Source of the DNA: an uncultured Verrucomicrobiota bacterium
Lineage (GTDB): Bacteria > Verrucomicrobiota > Verrucomicrobiia > Limisphaerales > UBA9464
Length of the DNA stretch: 57,648 nucleotides
Direction: 5' to 3'
Assembly: GCA_903907925.1 (NCBI GenBank)
Contig: CAIVQB010000121.1
Coordinates: forward strand, 1-57,648
The translations under genes and the position numbers were made by a program. Positions 55,978-57,648 of the stretch are shown here, piece after piece. The notes beneath the pieces were generated by a model. The model was not told the DNA's origin. It saw only the letters and a program-made list of their open reading frames with translations, and searched no databases. Position 1 is the first letter of the stretch, and every line of letters begins with the position of its first letter.

Positions 55978-56892
55978 ACTGAACTTCCGGCCGTCAACGC
56001 CTTCGACCTGTACGAACTGCGGCTCTTTCATCTGGTGGCCGAATCGGGAAGCTTCACCAAGGCGGCCCGTCACGCGGGGCTGACCCAGAGCGCGGTCACC
56101 CGGCAGATTCGGGGTGTTGAGATCCGACTGGGAATCACGCTGTTTGAGCGGACCACCCGGCAGGTCCGTTTGACGGCCGCGGGACATCTACTTCAACAGC
56201 GTTCCAGGTCGTTGATCGCGGCCGCTGATGCAACGTTGCGGGATCTCCAACGGGAGTTTCAGCTCGCGCCCCAGAGTCTGCGGGTGGGCATCGCCCGGGA
56301 CATTGGTCTCGCCTATTATCCCGGCTACTTCTTTTCCTTCCGACGTACCCATCCCACCGTCCAATTGAGAGTGGTGCAGCGGGCGGCGCGTGAGATTCTG
56401 GAGGGAATCGCTACGGGTGATCTCGATGTCGGGCTGCTGTCGCCGCCGCGGCGGCTTCCGCTGGGGTTGGCCTGCACACACCAATTCCGCGACGAATTCA
56501 CACTGATCACACCGCCGGGCATTGCCCTGCCTGCGAGTCTCGGACGCGCCTCCATTGGAACACTCAAAAAACTGCTGCGGAATGAGAACTGGCTGCTGAT
56601 CGATGGGGAATGCGAGACCGGCGCCGGCCTTCGCCGATGGTTCGGGGAACACGACTGGCATGTGGTGCCGGCCATGGAGGCGGACAGCTTTGACGTCATC
56701 ACAAATCTGGTCTCCCTCGGCCTCGGGGTCAGCCTGGTTCCTCACCGGGTCCTGGCGCTTTACGGAGACCGTCGTCGCGTCCGCCGCATCGCGATTCGTC
56801 CCGGATTCTCCCGGGAACTCGCGGTGGTGGTCCGAAAGAATCGGAAACAGCCGGAGTCGATCGCGCAATTCATCAAAGCCGTCCTTTTCTGA
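55975..56892 (+). CDS. LysR-family transcriptional regulator
   Basis: 305 residues. N-terminal winged helix (LRLFHLVAESGSFTKAARHA, then GLTQSAVTRQIRGVEIRLGI), followed by a periplasmic-binding-protein-like effector domain (SLRVGIARDIGLAYYPGYFF, GDLDVGLLSP, LVSLGLGVSLVPHRVL). The sulfur-gene neighbourhood suggests a Cbl/CysB-like role, but the sequence alone does not show the effector. Divergent from the ferredoxin gene with operator-like palindromes between. An ArsC/Spx-like gene follows 57 bases downstream. Confidence 0.92.
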   Translation: MTELPAVNAFDLYELRLFHLVAESGSFTKAARHAGLTQSAVTRQIRGVEIRLGITLFERTTRQVRLTAAGHLLQQRSRSLIAAADATLRDLQREFQLAPQSLRVGIARDIGLAYYPGYFFSFRRTHPTVQLRVVQRAAREILEGIATGDLDVGLLSPPRRLPLGLACTHQFRDEFTLITPPGIALPASLGRASIGTLKKLLRNENWLLIDGECETGAGLRRWFGEHDWHVVPAMEADSFDVITNLVSLGLGVSLVPHRVLALYGDRRRVRRIAIRPGFSRELAVVVRKNRKQPESIAQFIKAVLF

Positions 56893-56949
56893 CGTTGACG
56901 CAACAACCGACTCATTCCGGCGGATTCCCAATCTCCCTTAAAACGCGTA

Positions 56950-57336
56950 ATGAAAACAAATCCCCCATCCCTCCGCGTCTACGCCTACGCCGGCTGCGAC
57001 ACCTGCCGCAAGGCACTGCGATTTCTGCAGGATTCCGGCGTCCGACATGAGGTGATTTCGATCCGCGAACAGCCTCCGACGCTTGTCGAATTGAAGAGGG
57101 TACTGAAGGCGACCGGCGGCGATATTCGGCGGTTGTTCAACACCTCCGGACAAGATTATCGGGCGATGGGGCTCGGGATTCGGCTACCAGAATTGACCGT
57201 GGATCAGGCGCTCGCCCTGCTGGCGGCGAACGGCAATCTGGTGAAACGTCCATTCGTGGTGACCGCCGACGGTGGCTGGGTCGGATTCAAGGCTGATGAG
57301 TGGAAGGCCCGGTTGGTGCACCCGGTCTCCCGATAG
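56950..57336 (+). CDS. ArsC/Spx-family thioredoxin-fold protein
   Basis: 128 residues. Thioredoxin-like fold with C16-D-T-C19 (YAYAGCDTCRKAL) and the C-terminal LVKRPFVVTADG segment of the ArsC/Spx/YffB family. Whether it is an arsenate reductase, a regulator or a YffB-type reductase cannot be told; the arsenate-reductase Arg triad is not evident by eye. It follows the LysR gene on the same strand, in a sulfur/redox neighbourhood. Confidence 0.83.
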   Translation: MKTNPPSLRVYAYAGCDTCRKALRFLQDSGVRHEVISIREQPPTLVELKRVLKATGGDIRRLFNTSGQDYRAMGLGIRLPELTVDQALALLAANGNLVKRPFVVTADGGWVGFKADEWKARLVHPVSR

Positions 57337-57385
57337 GGCGCGGCACCGTCTCCGACCTCGCCGCCCAACCCCAGCGAACGCCTTT

Positions 57386-57482
57386 TTGTGGAGTGCGGTG
57401 GCAGAGCGAAGCGTCGACACCGCTGTGGAGCCCGGGTGTCACGGAACACCGCCGGTGCACCGCTTGCCCGGAATTCAAGCAG
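57386..57482 (+). repeat. Long copy of repeat family A
   Basis: TTGTGGAGTGCGGTGGCAGA then GCGAAGCGTCGACACCGCT, with downstream sequence matching 3241-3330, including AACACCGC, GTGCACCGC and GCCCGGAAT. Stem GCGGTG/CACCGC as in the 3251 copy. Confidence 0.8.
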
Positions 57483-57560
57483 AACTCCCAACGTCGTTCT
57501 TCAGCGTCACGGGCAACGCGCCTGGATTCTTCTGACCCCCGGGTTCGCGCCACCTGTTCC

Positions 57561-57597
57561 AAAGCGGCGTGGCGCTCCGCTTCTCGCCGCACTCCAT
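57561..57597 (-). repeat. Repeat family A copy (inverted)
   Basis: On the minus strand ATGGAGTGCGGCGAGAAGCG then GAGCGCCACGCCGCTTT, a variant of the family. It faces the direct copies on either side. Confidence 0.7.
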
Positions 57598-57613
57598 GGG
57601 CGGCGTGCCAGTC

Positions 57614-57648
57614 TTTTGTGGAGTGCAGTGGCAGAGCGAAGCGTCGAC
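57614..57648 (+). repeat. Partial repeat family A copy at the window edge
   Basis: TTTTGTGGAGTGCAGTGGCA then GAGCGAAGCGTCGAC; the window ends inside the unit. Confidence 0.75.

Larger units (their letters stand above)
57337..57648. other. Intergenic region full of repeat family A
   Basis: The last 312 bases hold no supported gene. They contain three family A copies listed separately: 57386-57482 (+), 57561-57597 (-) and 57614-57648 (+, cut by the window end). Confidence 0.6.

Overview
The window is high-GC bacterial chromosome, most likely from the phylum Verrucomicrobiota. The pointers are a PVC-type beta-propeller/cytochrome c fusion protein, a prepilin with an H-X9-DG signature, two PEP-CTERM proteins, a GxxExxY protein, an alternative complex III operon and several families of GC-rich intergenic repeats of the kind common in that phylum. 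The class or family cannot be fixed from the sequence alone. I saw no tRNA, rRNA, CRISPR array, phage or plasmid gene.

Layout. 0.1-1.6 kb (minus): coupled prepilin, GtrA and a small exported-protein ORF. 1.8-3.1 kb (plus): PadR regulator and a membrane protein that looks like a permease-prefix/Wzz fusion. 3.4-9.9 kb: exported SAM hydroxide adenosyltransferase homologue, PPC-domain protein, ligA, PQQ-type sugar dehydrogenase, FHA protein. 10.0-14.2 kb (minus): MlaE-MlaF-MlaD-type lipid transporter and an aromatic repeat protein. 14.2-16.6 kb: possible small RNA with a strong terminator, two coupled small ORFs, NhaD-type antiporter. 16.8-21.7 kb: universal stress protein/CBM48 pair, then cNMP-binding protein, PocR-AraC regulator and metal P1B-ATPase, with two candidate mini-genes. 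22.1-33.3 kb: ActABCDEF (alternative complex III) followed by a small membrane protein and three cbb3-oxidase-like subunits. 33.5-36 kb: two PEP-CTERM proteins. 36.2-41.3 kb: TonB-dependent receptor, NUP-family protein and exported adenosine deaminase. 41.5-49.2 kb: PVC cytochrome, UbiA prenyltransferase, shikimate kinase, QueG, cysteine desulfurase. 49.5-57.3 kb: sulfate assimilation (cysI, cysH, cysD, cysN) with a peroxiredoxin, a ferredoxin, a LysR regulator and an ArsC/Spx-like protein.

How the genes work together. The respiratory cluster is a quinol-oxidising complex (multihaem c, Fe-S/molybdopterin-fold protein, NrfD-like membrane subunits, monohaem c) whose genes overlap by 1-4 bases. 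The oxidase subunit I homologue that follows has lost, by eye alignment, all six histidines that bind haem and CuB in CcoN. The sulfur cluster would take sulfate to sulfide (CysDN, CysH, CysI), but no APS kinase is visible.

The most unusual structure is a 444-bp cassette at 52734-53177. It is a GxxExxY (PD-(D/E)xK nuclease-fold) gene bounded by 29-bp inverted repeats made of CACGGATT units spaced 9-10 bp, lying exactly between cysH and cysD. A solitary copy of the same repeat lies at 46110-46138. This looks like a small mobile or REP-like element whose encoded protein may act on its own repeats.
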